Positions 46,367-56,723 of a stretch of DNA of 64,000 bases are shown here, piece by piece. The notes under the pieces were generated by a model that was given only the letters and a program-made list of their open reading frames with translations, ran no database searches and was not told the origin of the DNA. The DNA is from Fen-1298 sp963833465 (lineage in GTDB: Bacteria > Bacteroidota > Ignavibacteria > UBA10030), in contig CAWHXW010000003.1 in NCBI GenBank assembly GCA_963833465.1, forward strand, positions 992,001 through 1,056,000, in the 5' to 3' direction. How positions within the stretch are numbered: the stretch's first letter is position 1; every line of letters begins with the position of its first letter. Position numbers and translations under genes: made by a program.

Positions 46367-46634
46367 TTAATTGGAATTAAATATTAAGTTCAGCCGCCAC
46401 TTTTCTATTGATAGCTTTTTCTTTACCATAGACATATGTTAAAGAACCGATTTTTGACAGATAGCAAAAAACTTGTGAATTCAATCCTATAATATTACAG
46501 GTATATCCTTGTTAATGATGTTGTTCTTTATAAAATGAGTTTACATGGAGTCGACGGGGAGAAAAATTCCATAATGAAGCATGCTTAACTGGATGAGATA
46601 ATAAAATTCACTTTAAACAAAAATGTATTGAATC

Positions 46635-48167
46635 ATGAACTCAATTATAATGCTTATCAGCAGCGACTTATGCTGTATTAACCTTTGGCATAGTCTTGTC
46701 ATGATATTTATTTTTATGGTCTTAGTATCAGGAATATTATTGGCTGGCACTCCATCCTTCGTTGGGAAATCGGATATAGGGGAAATTTCTCTTCAAGGTT
46801 CTATGCAAATCGATTCGCCCAAAGGAATATTTAAAATGACCGGGAGCGGCGAAAATATTTGGGGCAACCATGATGCATTCTATTTTGCGTGGAATAAAAT
46901 TGAAGGCGATGTCGCGATGAAAACTGACATTGAATGGGAAGGCAAAGGCAAACATCCGCATCGTAAAGCCGGATGGATGATTCGATCTGGTACTGAACCG
47001 GACGATGCTTATGTAGATGCGGTTGCTCATGGAGATGGACTCATCTCAATGCAATATCGAAAGACAAAAGGCGGAACAACTTATGAAGTTCAATCTCCAA
47101 TAAAAGGTTCAAAAACTTTATTGCTTGAACGTACAGGTGATCAATTTACCATGCTTGTTTCTGATTCAGTCGGATTGTTGCATCCAATTGGAACAATAAC
47201 GGTTGAATTTGTCGGACAAGTTTATGCCGGATTAGCTGTATGTTCACATGATTCGACAGTACAGGAAACGGCAGTATTTTCAAATGTCCAATATAATGTA
47301 ATTGGTGTTGTTCCATTTGATAAGCGAGTTATCGAGAGCACACTGGAAACAATTAACATAGAAACTGGAATAAGGACGATTATTCGTTGCGCGAAGGAAC
47401 ACTTTGAAGCGCCTAACTGGAGCCGTGACGGTAAAATGTTTGTTTATAATTCTGGCGGAAAGATTTATTCACTGCCAATCAGCGGTGGCGTGCCTCTGCT
47501 TATCAATACTGACTTTGCCATGAAGTGCAATAATGATCATGGTATATCATGGGATGGAAAGGATTTGGTTATCAGCCATCATGCTGAAGATGGAAAGTCA
47601 CGAATTTACATGCTGCCACTATCAGGTGGAAAACCTCGCCTTATTACGACAAAAGGTCCATCATATTGGCATGGCATTTCACCGGACAATAAAACACTTG
47701 CATATTGTGCGGAAAGAAATGGTGAATATGATGTTTATACGATTTCATCAGATGGTGGAGAAGAGAAACGACTAACTTCAACTCCTGGGCTTGACGATGG
47801 GCCGGAATATTCGCCGGATGGAAAATACATTTATTTTAATTCCGTTCGGACTGGTCAAATGAAGATATGGAGAATGAAACCGGACGGCACTGAGCAAGTT
47901 CAATTTACTGCAACGGATGAATATGGCGATTGGTTTGCGCATCCATCTCCGGATAATAAATGGATTGTATTTGTGTCGTACGATAAGTCTGTAGAAGGGC
48001 ATCCGGCAAATAAAAATGTACTGCTTCGGATGATGTCGACGTCTGGAGGCGAAATAAAAAAACTTGCGCATCTTTTCGGCGGTCAAGGAACAATAAATGT
48101 GCATTCATGGTCGCCAAATAGTAAAGAATTCGCGTTTGTTAGTTATAGACTTGTTGCACCAGAATAA
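46635..48167 (+). CDS. exported beta-propeller (TolB/PD40-repeat) protein
   Basis: A 510-residue protein. After a hydrophobic export segment (MIFIFMVLVSGILLAG) comes a concanavalin/DUF1349-like domain (residues ~40-215). Five PD40/WD40-like TolB blades follow (for example HGISPDNKTLAYCAERNGEYDVYTISSDGG, residues ~340-375). No catalytic motif is seen. Such proteins often bind polysaccharides or peptides at the cell surface. An ATG at 46701 just before the hydrophobic segment may be the true start. It lies within the mannan locus and may bind its substrate. Confidence 0.7.
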   Translation: MNSIIMLISSDLCCINLWHSLVMIFIFMVLVSGILLAGTPSFVGKSDIGEISLQGSMQIDSPKGIFKMTGSGENIWGNHDAFYFAWNKIEGDVAMKTDIEWEGKGKHPHRKAGWMIRSGTEPDDAYVDAVAHGDGLISMQYRKTKGGTTYEVQSPIKGSKTLLLERTGDQFTMLVSDSVGLLHPIGTITVEFVGQVYAGLAVCSHDSTVQETAVFSNVQYNVIGVVPFDKRVIESTLETINIETGIRTIIRCAKEHFEAPNWSRDGKMFVYNSGGKIYSLPISGGVPLLINTDFAMKCNNDHGISWDGKDLVISHHAEDGKSRIYMLPLSGGKPRLITTKGPSYWHGISPDNKTLAYCAERNGEYDVYTISSDGGEEKRLTSTPGLDDGPEYSPDGKYIYFNSVRTGQMKIWRMKPDGTEQVQFTATDEYGDWFAHPSPDNKWIVFVSYDKSVEGHPANKNVLLRMMSTSGGEIKKLAHLFGGQGTINVHSWSPNSKEFAFVSYRLVAPE

Positions 48168-48175
48168 GTGATATT

Positions 48176-49171
48176 ATGAAAATTCTATTTATTGGCGGTA
48201 CAGGGAACATCAGTACTTCGGTCAGCAAACTAGCAATCGCAAAAGGAATAGATTTGTATTTGCTGAATCGAGGAATAAAAAGTTCATCATTTCCTGGAGC
48301 AAATTCTCTTATCTGTGATATTTCAAATCAGTCAGAAATTGAATCTGCACTTAATGGCCATTTATGGGATGCTGTTGTAAATTGGATTGCGTACGAGGAG
48401 AAGGATATCGAAAGGGATTTTCACCTTTTCAAAAATAAAACAAAACAGTACATTTTCATTAGCTCGGCATCTGTATATCAAAAACCTCTCGCTTTTCCAA
48501 TTGTAACCGAATCTACGCCGTTAGCGAATCCTTTCTGGGAATATTCACGCAATAAAATTGCATGTGAGATGAGACTCAATGAATTTTATCGCCAGGAATA
48601 TTTTCCTGTCACAATTGTTCGTCCATCACTTACATACGATACTGTCATTCCGGTTCCTATCGGCGGTTGGATGGAATATACAATCGTCGATCGTATTAAA
48701 AAAGGGCAAAAGATAATAGTGCATGGCGATGGTACTTCGCTATGGACAAATACACATTCAGAAGATTTTGCGAAAGGATTTCTTGGTTTAATAGGTCATC
48801 AACAAGCAATCGGTGAGTCATTCCACATTACTTCGGACGAAATTCTAACCTGGAATCAGATTCATATTGCGCTTGCCGAAGCGATAGGAAAAAAACCAAA
48901 TATTATTCATATCTCTTCTGATCTGCTTGTAAGGTTTGATAAAGACCTTTGTGGGAATCTCATTGGTGATAAATCGACCAGTGTAATTTTTGATAACACA
49001 AAGATAAAAAGATTTGTGCCCGGATTTACAGCAACAATTCCGTTTAAGCAGGGAATTCAACGTACTATTCAATGGTTTGAAGAGGATACAAAGCGGCAAA
49101 TAGTAAAGCAAGAAACAAATGCATGGATGGACAGTGTTATTCATAATTATGAAAAGATGTATTCTGTATAA
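48176..49171 (+). CDS. NAD-dependent epimerase/dehydratase-type (extended SDR) protein
   Basis: A 331-residue Rossmann-fold protein starting with the nucleotide-binding motif FIGGTGNIS. The catalytic Tyr-Lys is in EYSRNKIACE, and the Ser lies in FISSASVYQ. The C-terminal half is variable, as in sugar-nucleotide epimerases, dehydratases and related isomerases. It has no signal peptide. Its place eight bp after the propeller gene suggests cotranscription and a sugar-related reaction, but the substrate is unknown. Confidence 0.75.
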   Translation: MKILFIGGTGNISTSVSKLAIAKGIDLYLLNRGIKSSSFPGANSLICDISNQSEIESALNGHLWDAVVNWIAYEEKDIERDFHLFKNKTKQYIFISSASVYQKPLAFPIVTESTPLANPFWEYSRNKIACEMRLNEFYRQEYFPVTIVRPSLTYDTVIPVPIGGWMEYTIVDRIKKGQKIIVHGDGTSLWTNTHSEDFAKGFLGLIGHQQAIGESFHITSDEILTWNQIHIALAEAIGKKPNIIHISSDLLVRFDKDLCGNLIGDKSTSVIFDNTKIKRFVPGFTATIPFKQGIQRTIQWFEEDTKRQIVKQETNAWMDSVIHNYEKMYSV

Positions 49172-49342
49172 GAAACATGGTTCCGCAAAAGTCAATCACA
49201 TGTAAAAAATAATAACACTAAAGATGTATATTATTCTTTGACATCTGCATATATTATATGGCATTTTATCCATGTTAATCGATAAAAATTTAAGATAAAA
49301 GATAATGTATGAAATTATGACTAAATAAAAGAAAGGACCGTT

Positions 49343-51559
49343 ATGAAAACAATCAGACGGACGCATGTATGGCTATTGTTCTTTTTATTTGCACCAGCCG
49401 CTTTTTCGCAGATATTAAACCGTGTAGCTTATAATAATCAAAATTTATTTCTTAGCGGATCAAATTTAGCGTGGGTGAACTATGGCCAAGATATTGGTCT
49501 TGGCACAACTGATACTGCATCTATAGCTGGATGGATGCTCCAGATGCATCAACATGGAGGCAACGCCATGCGAATGTGGTTGAGTGTAGAAGGAATGTAC
49601 GGATATACTTTTGATGCAAACGGCCGTGCAGCAGGTCTTGCCCCAAATACGATTTCTGATTTAAAAAGAGTTCTGCGACTTGCATGGGAAAGAGAAATCG
49701 GAATTAATTTTTGTCTATGGGGCTTCGGTATGCTGTCATCATCTTTAGACCCTAATGTGTTGGCAAGAAATGATTCAATTCTCACCGACACATCCTATAC
49801 TAACGCCTATATTAGAAATTGTCTTATCCCGATGGTTAATGCTCTTAAGGGTGATCCGGCATTAATTTGTTGGGAAATATTTAATGAACCGGAAGGTATG
49901 AGTACTCTTTCCGGTTGGTCAGGTTATCAACATGTATCAATGGCATATATTCAAAAATTCGTTAATCTTCTTGCAGGCGCAATTCACAGAGCTGACCCTG
50001 ATGCCAAAGTTACAAATGGTGCAGTTTCATTGGCTACATTGACTGATGTTCAATCACTTGCCAAAGAGTCCGAACATGGTATAGATCTGGCAACTATGAG
50101 CAGCGATCAAAAGACAAATTTGGAAAATATTTTTAATAAAAAGTACAGAAGAAATTTACCGCCTCAAACTGCGGATGAAATCGTTCCACAGCTAAAGAAA
50201 CTTGCCACAAGCAATTATAACTATTATAGAGATGATCGATTGAAAGCGGCAGGCGGTGATTCATTGGGAATTCTCGATTTTTACAGCTTCCATTATTATG
50301 ATTTTAACTATGTACCTCATTTATCTCCGTTCACTCATCTTGCTAGTAAATGGAATTTGACCAAGCCTCTTGTTGTTGCAGAATTTGGTATGCAAAGTTC
50401 TCTTGGAGGCGGTTTATTTATTGATAATGTACCAACTGCCGCATTATTTGATACTTTATATTCAAAAGGTTATGCCGGAGCACTCCCCTGGTCTTGGTCA
50501 GATCCAACAAACTCCACAGAAGCAGAAATGCTTGCCGGTATGCAATCAATCTGGAATGAATATCCAACAGCTGTTGAAATTAACGGCACTGGCGCTGATT
50601 GGCCCTATGTAAGTATCACCAATCCTCAAGATGGTGCTATTTTTTCAGATACTACGCAAGTAACTATACAAATATCTGTCACCGATAGTTCTACAATAAC
50701 CTCTGTTGATATTTTTGTTTCCGATACATTAAATATAGCTCATATGACGGCTTCTCCGTACACATTTATCTGGAAAAACATTACGCCAGGAATTTATAGA
50801 ATAACTGCTGCAGCAACTAATAGTTTAGGGCATAAGCAAATATCCAATCCTATTCAAATAATTGTTGGTACTCCACCGATGACAAGATATGAAGCTGAAA
50901 ATGCTGTGCTTAAGGGATCGGGCTTAACAGTAAAAACTGATAACACTGCAAGCAACCATAAATTTGTTGATATTACAAATGCAACTTCCACTTCCGTTAT
51001 TACATGGACACTTAACAACGTTTTCTCGGCTGGAAACTATAAAATTACATTTGGATACAGACTATCTTATGGTACGCCAAAATATCAGTGGATTCTTGTC
51101 AATGGCGATACTGTCCGCGATTTGCAATTTGCCGGAACTTCAACAACAGCATGGTATGGAAAGGATACTGTTGTATATTTAAAGCAGGACACTAACACAA
51201 TACAAATGTCTATGGAATGGGGATGGATGCAACTCGATTATCTAGATGTGGGAAGTGTTCCGACATCAGTTGAAAACTTCGCTGGCAACATTCCTGAGAT
51301 TTATTCTTTAAAACAAAATTATCCTAATCCATTTAATCCAACTACAACTATCAGGTATTCACTTCCGAAATCCGAGCAAGTGAAATTAACAGTTTTTGAT
51401 GTTCTCGGCAGACAAGTCGCTACACTTGTTGATAAAAAACAAAGCCCAGGCGTTTTTGAAGTATCATTTAATGGCACTTCATTAAGCAGCGGTGTGTATT
51501 TCTATAAATTAAATATTGGTACATTCACGGAAACCAAAAAAATGATGCTTCTCAAGTAG
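49343..51559 (+). CDS. GH5-type endo-mannanase with Ig-like, CBM35-like and T9SS domains
   Basis: A 738-residue secreted enzyme. A signal peptide (WLLFFLFAPAAFSQ) is followed by a GH5 barrel with acid/base Glu182 (in EIFNEP) and nucleophile Glu347 (in VVAEFGM). The long barrel with LSGSNLAWVNYGQD and RMWLSVEG resembles endo-beta-1,4-mannanases more than cellulases. Then come an Ig-like module (about 427-510), a CBM35-like beta-sandwich (starting RYEAENAVLKG, about 513-640), and a type IX secretion sorting tail (NYPNPFNP, about 660-738) that should export and anchor it on the surface. AAAGGA precedes the ATG. Confidence 0.85.
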   Translation: MKTIRRTHVWLLFFLFAPAAFSQILNRVAYNNQNLFLSGSNLAWVNYGQDIGLGTTDTASIAGWMLQMHQHGGNAMRMWLSVEGMYGYTFDANGRAAGLAPNTISDLKRVLRLAWEREIGINFCLWGFGMLSSSLDPNVLARNDSILTDTSYTNAYIRNCLIPMVNALKGDPALICWEIFNEPEGMSTLSGWSGYQHVSMAYIQKFVNLLAGAIHRADPDAKVTNGAVSLATLTDVQSLAKESEHGIDLATMSSDQKTNLENIFNKKYRRNLPPQTADEIVPQLKKLATSNYNYYRDDRLKAAGGDSLGILDFYSFHYYDFNYVPHLSPFTHLASKWNLTKPLVVAEFGMQSSLGGGLFIDNVPTAALFDTLYSKGYAGALPWSWSDPTNSTEAEMLAGMQSIWNEYPTAVEINGTGADWPYVSITNPQDGAIFSDTTQVTIQISVTDSSTITSVDIFVSDTLNIAHMTASPYTFIWKNITPGIYRITAAATNSLGHKQISNPIQIIVGTPPMTRYEAENAVLKGSGLTVKTDNTASNHKFVDITNATSTSVITWTLNNVFSAGNYKITFGYRLSYGTPKYQWILVNGDTVRDLQFAGTSTTAWYGKDTVVYLKQDTNTIQMSMEWGWMQLDYLDVGSVPTSVENFAGNIPEIYSLKQNYPNPFNPTTTIRYSLPKSEQVKLTVFDVLGRQVATLVDKKQSPGVFEVSFNGTSLSSGVYFYKLNIGTFTETKKMMLLK

Positions 51560-51587
51560 ACATCGAAAAAAAGATAAAGTAAAATTG

Positions 51588-51641
51588 CCGGAAGTTTGAC
51601 AATGGCATTCATTCGTTTTTGTCAACTTCTGGTTTGTTTTT
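51588..51641 (+). terminator. hairpin terminator after the secreted GH5 gene
   Basis: CCGGAAGTTTGACAA (51588-51602) pairs with TTGTCAACTTCTGG (51619-51632), with one bulge, and is followed by TTTGTTTTTA. This is the clearest intrinsic terminator in the mannan locus and separates the GH5 gene from the fusion gene. Confidence 0.7.
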
Positions 51642-51696
51642 ACGGTTTCAAATAGATACCGATTCTCCTGAATCTCATCATTATAAGGATGTTGTG

Positions 51697-54036
51697 ATGG
51701 ATCTATGTAGGATAAAAAAAAGAATAACCCTCCATTCATCAATCTTTCTCGTTTTTTTATTTTCTTTGTTTGCCATAATGAATGCCTTCGCAAGAATTCT
51801 TTCGAATGACGGAATGGCGCTTCAAAATACAATCCTTAATGAGATGAAGCAAGTTCTTAATAAAGAATTTAAATCTTGGTACCCTCTTTCAATAGATTCA
51901 TCATTTGGAGGTTTCTTTAGTGATTTAGATTATAGATGGAAATTGAATGGCAGACAGGATAAAATGATTGTTACACAGGCACGTCATATTTGGTCTGCGT
52001 CTAATGCTGCTATGTTTTATCAGAGAGATAATTATTTCCGAAATATTGCAAAACATGGCGTAATGTTTTTAAAGAACACCATGTGGGATAAAGAATATGG
52101 CGGATTCTATGATTTGGTTACAAGAGATGGAGAACCGAAAAAGGAAGAAGATCAAATTGTTAAACGAGTATACGGACAGGCGTTCGCTATCTACGGATTG
52201 GCGGCATATTTCAAAATTTCACATGATTCGCTGGCATTGAGCCTGGCACAAGATGAATTCCGATGGATAGAAAAGCATAGCTATGATCCAAAGTATGATG
52301 GATATTTTCAATTCATTTCAAGAGAAGGAATCCCATTTAAGGACGGATGGGGTTCGGAGCCGCCTAAGGACTATAATTCTTCTATCCATCTTCTCGAGTG
52401 TCTTACCGAACTATATAAAATATGGCCGGATTCGATAGTGAAAGTTCGTTTGGAGTCAATGCTGCATTTAATTAGGGATTCGTTAGTAACAAATAAGGGA
52501 TATATTAAGTTGTTCTTCAAGCAGGATTGGACGCCGATTTCATATAGAGATTCAAGTGCAGAGGTAAGGGAAAAGAATTATTTTTATGATCATATTTCCT
52601 TTGGCCACGATATAGAGATTGCCTACCTGATGTTAGAAGCTTCCGAGGCATTGGGATTAAAACAAGATACTATAACACTTGCAGCAGCTAAGAAGCTGGT
52701 TGATCATGTTTTGCAATTTGGTATGGATGAAAAAAACGGCGGTATTTATGACGGCGGGTACTATTTACGCGGCGACCAAAATCCGATCATAATAAAAAAA
52801 TCAAAAGAATGGTGGTCGCAGGCAGAAGCCCTTAATTCTTTATTGATGATGTCCGAATTATTTCCGGACGATAATCGACAATATTTTCTGAAATTTGTTA
52901 AGCAATGGGAGTATTGCAAAAACTATGTGATTGATCAGGTCAATGGCGGCTGGTATTGGGGCGGAATTGACGTTGAGCCTGATTTAATCAAATCTCCTAA
53001 AAGTTCAATCTGGAAAGGAAATTATCATACTTCACGCGCAATAATCAATTGCATAAATCGATTGAATCATGAGACTCTATCAACAAAGCAAGAACGGTAC
53101 AATCCGGTCAACAAAAACGCTACTGCAGAAGCGAGAAAGCTGCTGGAGCTTCTTTATTCTATTAAAGGAAATAAAATTATTGCCGGGCATCATAACTATA
53201 TCGACAAACCAGATATGTTTATACATCGTATAAAAGAGCTCACGGGGCGATCTCCTGAGATATGGGGATGTGATTTTATAAACTATTACAAGAATGGAGA
53301 GGCAGAAAAAATAGTCCAGGAAGCTTATAAGAAATATAAGGAAGGATATATAATTACATTAATGTGGCATGCAGGCAGGCCCCAAGATGATCCGCCTTTT
53401 GGATGGAAAGAAAGTATTCAAGCAAAATTGACAGATGAGCAATGGAAAGAACTTATTACTCGGGGCACAAAGCTTCATAATCGTTGCCTTGCTCAAATGG
53501 ACATAGTTGCCGGGTATTTAAAAGAACTGCAGCAAATGGGAGTTCCTATTCTTTGGCGGCCGTATCACGAGTTGAATGGCGTGTGGTTTTGGTGGGGAAA
53601 CAGAAAAGGCGCGCAAGGATCGGCTGCATTATACAAGATGATGTTTGACCGGTTCGTCAATTATCATAAGCTTAACAACTTAATCTGGGTGTGGAATACA
53701 AATGCCCCGCGACAGTTAGTGAATGATGAGGCGTACGACTATGAGGATTTTTTCCCAGGTTTGGATTACGTTGATGTGCTGGCAACTGATATCTATCATA
53801 ATGATTATAGGCAGAATCACCATGATGAACTATTCCGATTAGGGCAAGGGAAAATTATTTCGCTAGGCGAGGTGGGCGAAATGCCTTCCCCGGAAATTTT
53901 GGACCGGCAACCAATGTGGACATGGTTTATGGAGTGGGCTGATTTTGTGGATACTCATAATTCACCACAGCAAGTGATGGCTTTATATGGTTATCACAGA
54001 ATATTAACTTTTGAAGATTTTATAAACGAAAAATAA
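51697..54036 (+). CDS. secreted fusion of cellobiose/mannobiose 2-epimerase with GH26 beta-mannanase
   Basis: A 779-residue protein with a signal sequence (about residues 9-32), then a complete N-acyl-glucosamine/cellobiose 2-epimerase domain (about 35-465), then a GH26 mannanase (about 479-775). Epimerase active-site residues match the family: Arg96 (ARHIW), His231 (IHLLE), His304 (FGHDIE) and His444 (WKGNYH). The GH26 acid/base is Glu625 (HELNGVWFWWG) and the nucleophile Glu725 (LGEVGEM). The linker between them is short. The enzyme could cut mannan to mannobiose and epimerise it to Man-Glc in place. In Bacteroides the same two activities are encoded by separate neighbouring genes, with the epimerase intracellular. 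The ATG at 51697 has AAGGA upstream and is preferred to 51619. Confidence 0.85.
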   Translation: MDLCRIKKRITLHSSIFLVFLFSLFAIMNAFARILSNDGMALQNTILNEMKQVLNKEFKSWYPLSIDSSFGGFFSDLDYRWKLNGRQDKMIVTQARHIWSASNAAMFYQRDNYFRNIAKHGVMFLKNTMWDKEYGGFYDLVTRDGEPKKEEDQIVKRVYGQAFAIYGLAAYFKISHDSLALSLAQDEFRWIEKHSYDPKYDGYFQFISREGIPFKDGWGSEPPKDYNSSIHLLECLTELYKIWPDSIVKVRLESMLHLIRDSLVTNKGYIKLFFKQDWTPISYRDSSAEVREKNYFYDHISFGHDIEIAYLMLEASEALGLKQDTITLAAAKKLVDHVLQFGMDEKNGGIYDGGYYLRGDQNPIIIKKSKEWWSQAEALNSLLMMSELFPDDNRQYFLKFVKQWEYCKNYVIDQVNGGWYWGGIDVEPDLIKSPKSSIWKGNYHTSRAIINCINRLNHETLSTKQERYNPVNKNATAEARKLLELLYSIKGNKIIAGHHNYIDKPDMFIHRIKELTGRSPEIWGCDFINYYKNGEAEKIVQEAYKKYKEGYIITLMWHAGRPQDDPPFGWKESIQAKLTDEQWKELITRGTKLHNRCLAQMDIVAGYLKELQQMGVPILWRPYHELNGVWFWWGNRKGAQGSAALYKMMFDRFVNYHKLNNLIWVWNTNAPRQLVNDEAYDYEDFFPGLDYVDVLATDIYHNDYRQNHHDELFRLGQGKIISLGEVGEMPSPEILDRQPMWTWFMEWADFVDTHNSPQQVMALYGYHRILTFEDFINEK

Positions 54037-54147
54037 AATTTTTAATGCCTTAAACAAAACACAGGATTTTATATAAGTCATGCAACAGTTTAATAAAATA
54101 ATATCCAAAGCCAAACGTTCTGTTATATATTTATTCAAAGGCGTCCT

Positions 54148-56643
54148 GTGATAGAAATAATTCGGTACACTTCATTTTGTATATCCATTCTTTTTTTTGC
54201 AGCGGTTCTATATGCCGGCTCACCGCAACTTGACACCGCTTTTCATTTATGTACTGAAGGATATTATGAGGCTCAAGGAATTAACATTATAATGTTTGAT
54301 GATTATTATCCTGAGGGCCATCAAGGCGGGCTGACCATTATTCAAAACGGAACCCGTGTTGCTGCAAATGGAGACATTACGATTGATCCAACACCGGGTC
54401 AATGGTCTCCATTTTCTAAAGTCGGTGATAAACATGTTGACCGAGCGAAGGGAGTGATCACGGTTAATCTTTGGTATCCTGACTCAAGTAGAGATAGTAA
54501 GGGGTTTAATCCTATCATCTATCCAAACCTGAAATTAAAATATACGATAAGAACAGAGATGGTTGGAAACAGCATCAGGCTCATTGTAGATCTCGAAGAA
54601 CCTTTGCCTGATAAATGGGTAAATAAAATTGGATTCAATCTGGAGTTGTTTCCAGGTCAGTATTTTGGCGAACATTATTTTATGGACAATAAAACAGGCA
54701 TTTTCCCTCGCCAAACAAACAGTCCGATGAAAAGAGATGAAGATGGTAATTTCCATATTACTCCAATGGCTGTAGGAAGACAAATTATTATCGCTCCGGC
54801 AAATAAAGAAAAAGAACTCCGAATTGTAAGCAATAAAAATGATATTCAACTTATAGACGGAAGAGGATTATATAATAATGGATGGTTTGTTTTGCGCTCG
54901 ACTATTTCTGCCGGTGCGGTCAATAATGCAATAGAATGGATAATCACGCCAAAGTCAAACCCGGGTTGGAAGTATAAACCGGTCATTCAAGTTTCTCAAG
55001 TAGGTTATCATCCGAAGCAAGTAAAATTTGCAGTTATCGAGTTAGATAAAACAACGGAGAACTTTGAGCCGGTCCAGCTTATAAGAATTAAGACCGATTC
55101 GGTATTAATAGTTAAAACAGATACGGCTCCTAAACCGTGGGGACGATTCTTGCGATATAAATATTTACGGTTTGATTTCAGCGATATCAGGGAAGAAGGA
55201 TTGTACAAAATACGATATGGCAACATTGAATCAAATGAATTTGAAATTAAAAATGACATTTTCGCAAGATACGTATGGCAGCCGACATTGGAATATTTTC
55301 TACCGGTGCAAATGTGTCATATGAAAGTGACAGACCGATATAAAACTTGGCATGGGCTCTGTCATATGGATGATGCATTAATGGCTCCGATCAATCATAA
55401 TCATTTTGACGGCTATTTCCAGGGTCCGTCTACATATAATAAATATAAGTCGGGAGAACATGTTCCTGGATTAAATATAGGTGGATGGCATGATGCAGGT
55501 GACTATGACTTGCGAATCGAATCTCAGTCCGAGACAGTTTATCGGCTTTCGCTGGCTTATGAACTATTCAAACCTGATTATGACGAAACAACGATAGACC
55601 AACAGAATCGAAAAGTGGAGATTCATAAACCGGATGGAAAGCCCGATATTCTCCAGCAGATTGAGCATGGAGTGTTGAGCATTGTCGGAGGGTATGAATC
55701 GATGGGAAGGATATATAGAGGTATCATCAGCCCTACACTCAATCAATATGTTCTCCTTGGTGATGGCTCTACGATGACTGATAATTTTATTTATCATGAG
55801 CAAGAGAAAGATCCTATTCTTCAACAGTTTTTACCTAAAGATGATAACTGGGTATTTACAGAAGAAAATCCAAACAGGGAATTGCAAGTAGCTTATGCAC
55901 TTGCTGAAGCAGGCAAAGTGCTGCGATTGTATAATTCTGAGTTGAGCGAGGAATGTATTAAGATTGCAGAAGAGCTTTACAAAAAAAATCTATCTGCACG
56001 CACCAGGGAAAAAATACAACCCGCAGCTGAACTTCTCTTGGCAACTTCGAAACAAGAATATAAATATTTCTTGTTAGAAAATGTGGATTCAATAGCTCAA
56101 AACGTAGAACGTTTCGCCGAAGTTCTTGGTAGAGTTACGGCAAAGTTGAACAATCCGAAATTTTCTCAAACCGTAGAAACAGCAGTAAATAAGGCGTATT
56201 TCCAAATGACTGCTCTTCAGAATGAAAATCCGTACGGTATTCCTTATAAGCCGTATATTTGGGGTGAAGGGTGGGTAATTCAAGCAAATGGAGTTAAACA
56301 ACTTTTTCTGCATTTGGGATTCCCGAAGATATATAAAGGCGAAACTGAATTCAATGCACTGAATTTCGTTTTAGGATGCCATCCTGGTGAAAATCCTTCT
56401 TCATTTGTTTCTGGTGTAGGCGTTCGATCAATTACAACAGCGTACGGCTTCAACCGGGATGAGTGGACATATATTCCTGGCGGTGTAGTAAGCGGCACTG
56501 CTTTGATTCGTCCAGATTTACCTGAATTGAAAGTCTGGCCATATTTGTGGCAGCAGACAGAATATGTTATGGGAGGTGGAACAATTGATTTTATGATTTT
56601 GGCATTGGCGGCTGATCAACTGTTGAACAAACCAATACCGTGA
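54148..56643 (+). CDS. GH9 family glycoside hydrolase, exported
   Basis: An 831-residue protein with a signal peptide (SFCISILFFAAVLYAG). The first ~270 residues are an unrecognised beta-rich domain. An Ig-like CelD_N module (VSQVGYHPKQVKFAVIELD, about 281-370) leads to the GH9 (alpha/alpha)6 catalytic domain with the nucleophile/base motif GGWHDAGDYD (Asp449/Asp452) and a C-terminal glutamate in WQQTEYVMGGG. GH9 enzymes are mostly beta-1,4-endoglucanases or cellobiohydrolases, so it likely handles the glucan part of glucomannan. It starts with GTG. Confidence 0.82.
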   Translation: MIEIIRYTSFCISILFFAAVLYAGSPQLDTAFHLCTEGYYEAQGINIIMFDDYYPEGHQGGLTIIQNGTRVAANGDITIDPTPGQWSPFSKVGDKHVDRAKGVITVNLWYPDSSRDSKGFNPIIYPNLKLKYTIRTEMVGNSIRLIVDLEEPLPDKWVNKIGFNLELFPGQYFGEHYFMDNKTGIFPRQTNSPMKRDEDGNFHITPMAVGRQIIIAPANKEKELRIVSNKNDIQLIDGRGLYNNGWFVLRSTISAGAVNNAIEWIITPKSNPGWKYKPVIQVSQVGYHPKQVKFAVIELDKTTENFEPVQLIRIKTDSVLIVKTDTAPKPWGRFLRYKYLRFDFSDIREEGLYKIRYGNIESNEFEIKNDIFARYVWQPTLEYFLPVQMCHMKVTDRYKTWHGLCHMDDALMAPINHNHFDGYFQGPSTYNKYKSGEHVPGLNIGGWHDAGDYDLRIESQSETVYRLSLAYELFKPDYDETTIDQQNRKVEIHKPDGKPDILQQIEHGVLSIVGGYESMGRIYRGIISPTLNQYVLLGDGSTMTDNFIYHEQEKDPILQQFLPKDDNWVFTEENPNRELQVAYALAEAGKVLRLYNSELSEECIKIAEELYKKNLSARTREKIQPAAELLLATSKQEYKYFLLENVDSIAQNVERFAEVLGRVTAKLNNPKFSQTVETAVNKAYFQMTALQNENPYGIPYKPYIWGEGWVIQANGVKQLFLHLGFPKIYKGETEFNALNFVLGCHPGENPSSFVSGVGVRSITTAYGFNRDEWTYIPGGVVSGTALIRPDLPELKVWPYLWQQTEYVMGGGTIDFMILALAADQLLNKPIP

Positions 56644-56667
56644 TTTTTTAATTCACAATAAGAATAG

Positions 56668-56695
56668 GAAGCTGCTTATATCTGTGAACAGCTTC
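56668..56695 (+). terminator. hairpin between the GH9 and GH130 genes
   Basis: GAAGCTG (56668-56674) and CAGCTTC (56689-56695) form a stem 25 bp after the GH9 stop. The loop is 14 bases, and AT-rich DNA follows. Confidence 0.4.
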
Positions 56696-56723
56696 TTCAA
56701 TTATAAAAATATAGGATATAGTT

